DNA of 64,000 bases, taken from Noviherbaspirillum sp. Root189. GTDB taxonomy: Bacteria; Pseudomonadota; Gammaproteobacteria; Burkholderiales; Burkholderiaceae_D. The translations under genes and the position numbers were made by a program. Each line of letters opens with the position of its first letter. Position 1 is the first letter of the stretch. Below the pieces are notes generated by a model. The model ran no database searches, had not been told where the DNA came from, and was given only the letters and a program-made list of their open reading frames with translations. Where the stretch lies: the NCBI RefSeq assembly GCF_001428545.1, contig NZ_LMHZ01000078.1, positions 384-64,383 on the forward strand, in the 5' to 3' direction. Below, piece after piece: positions 63,174-64,000 of the stretch.

Positions 63174-64000
63174 ATGGAAACACAAGTACTTGCCGATTCT
63201 CAGGTCGTATCACACACGACCGACGCGCTGGCGACCGAGCAAAGCCTTCTGGACCAAGTTGTTAGCAAGAGCCGGGTCGCTCGTTCCGACAGCGAGCGCA
63301 TTCGTGCCAGAGACCTCATCGCCGAACTGGTTAACCAGGTTCTCGACGGTACCGTTATCGTCTCAAGCAATCTATCAGCGACAATTGACGCACGCATTGC
63401 GGAAATCGATGGCCTTATTTCCGAACAGCTGAGCGAGGTGCTCCATGCCCCCGAGTTTCAGAAAATGGAAAGCACATGGCGGGGTCTGCATTACCTATGC
63501 AAACACACTGTCACCGGCGAAATGATGAAGATCAAGTTACTCAATGCGACCAAGCGAGATCTGATACGTGACTTCAATACCGCAATCGATTTTGACCAGA
63601 GCGCGCTCTTCAAGAAAGTCTATGAAGAAGAATTCGGCACATTCGGTGGCGCTCCTTTCGGTACTCTGATTGGAGACTACGACATTACGCGTCAGCCGGA
63701 AGACATGTACTTTGTCGAGCAAATGTCCCATGTGGCCGCTGCTGCGCATGCGCCTTTCATCTCGGCTGCCTCGCCAGAATTACTTGGACTCGAATCGTTC
63801 GCGGATCTGGGCAAACCGCGTGACATGGCAAAAGTTTTCGACACGCTCGAGTACACCAAGTGGAAATCCTTTCGTGAAGCTGAAGATTCCCGCTACGTGG
63901 GCCTGACTATTCCACGATTCCTCGGGCGTATGCCATATCACCCGAAAGAAGGCACGGTAGTTGAGGGATTCAATTTTGTCGAAGATGTTGACGGCACCGA
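63174..64000 (+). CDS. tssC: Type VI secretion sheath protein TssC (VipB/ImpC), 5' part
   Basis: An open frame from the ATG at 63174 runs to the window end (275 codons, no stop). It contains QKMESTWRGLHYLCKHT, FGTFGGAPFGTLIGDYD, MSHVAAAAHAPFISAASPELLGLESFADLG and RFLGRMPYHP, all conserved in TssC. The 3' half lies outside. It follows tssB directly, as in most T6SS clusters. Confidence 0.95.
   Translation, partial: METQVLADSQVVSHTTDALATEQSLLDQVVSKSRVARSDSERIRARDLIAELVNQVLDGTVIVSSNLSATIDARIAEIDGLISEQLSEVLHAPEFQKMESTWRGLHYLCKHTVTGEMMKIKLLNATKRDLIRDFNTAIDFDQSALFKKVYEEEFGTFGGAPFGTLIGDYDITRQPEDMYFVEQMSHVAAAAHAPFISAASPELLGLESFADLGKPRDMAKVFDTLEYTKWKSFREAEDSRYVGLTIPRFLGRMPYHPKEGTVVEGFNFVEDVDGT

Noticed and set aside
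1-64000. CRISPR arrays, tRNA or rRNA genes, transposases and integrases
   Set aside because: No regularly spaced repeats, no tRNA-like T-loop/anticodon patterns in the gaps, and no recombinase motifs were seen on either strand.

Overview
The window reads as chromosomal DNA of a betaproteobacterium, most likely a member of the Burkholderiales close to Oxalobacteraceae (Herbaspirillum/Noviherbaspirillum-like). This rests on the polyhydroxybutyrate genes phaA/phaB with several phasins, the TRAP-linked erythronate cluster, the type VI secretion genes and moderately GC-rich codon use. The genus is an inference. No rRNA, tRNA, CRISPR array, transposase or phage gene was recognised.

Layout. 1-5.9 kb: an acyl-CoA catabolic cluster (gcdH start, 3-oxoadipyl-CoA-type thiolase, 3-hydroxyacyl-CoA dehydrogenase) divergent from an AMP-forming acyl-CoA ligase and an IclR regulator. 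6.3-8.5 kb: phaA and phaB. 8.6-17 kb: single genes (DsbA-like protein, TehA/SLAC1-type carrier, phasin with a readable promoter, an AhpD-like/HxlR divergent pair with a concentric operator, S4 RNA-binding protein, YpfJ-type zinc peptidase, secreted SNase-like protein). 17-22.6 kb: PssA-like phospholipid enzyme, a lipase-like hydrolase, two tandem phasins, small membrane and zinc-ribbon proteins, and a CzcE-like lipoprotein. 23-27.4 kb: a GGDEF-EAL protein and a permease.

27.6-35.4 kb: a complete D-erythronate-type catabolic locus. It has TRAP transporter dctPQM, otnI, otnC, otnK and a FadR/GntR regulator on one strand and denD on the other, with a strong palindrome between them. 35.5-37.9 kb: ahpC-ahpF. 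38-51 kb: zwf, many small orphan proteins, a Wza-like export lipoprotein, an MBL-fold hydrolase and an OmpR-type two-component system. 51.5-58.8 kb: antiporter, YbdK-type ligase, hydrolase, HU, FeeM-like acyltransferase, YfcG-like GST, TatD and an ankyrin protein. 58.9-64 kb: the divergent start of a type VI secretion locus (tssJ-tssK-tssL on minus; TPR lipoprotein-tssB-tssC on plus, tssC running off the end).

The most unusual material is non-coding. A small element combining a CCCGC/GCGGG hairpin with CUCC-rich segments occurs three times (15.6, 15.75 and 50.0 kb). One copy has its own promoter and terminator and looks like a roughly 60-nt sRNA. The third copy lies in a 1-kb gene-poor stretch after the histidine kinase that is packed with perfect inverted repeats.
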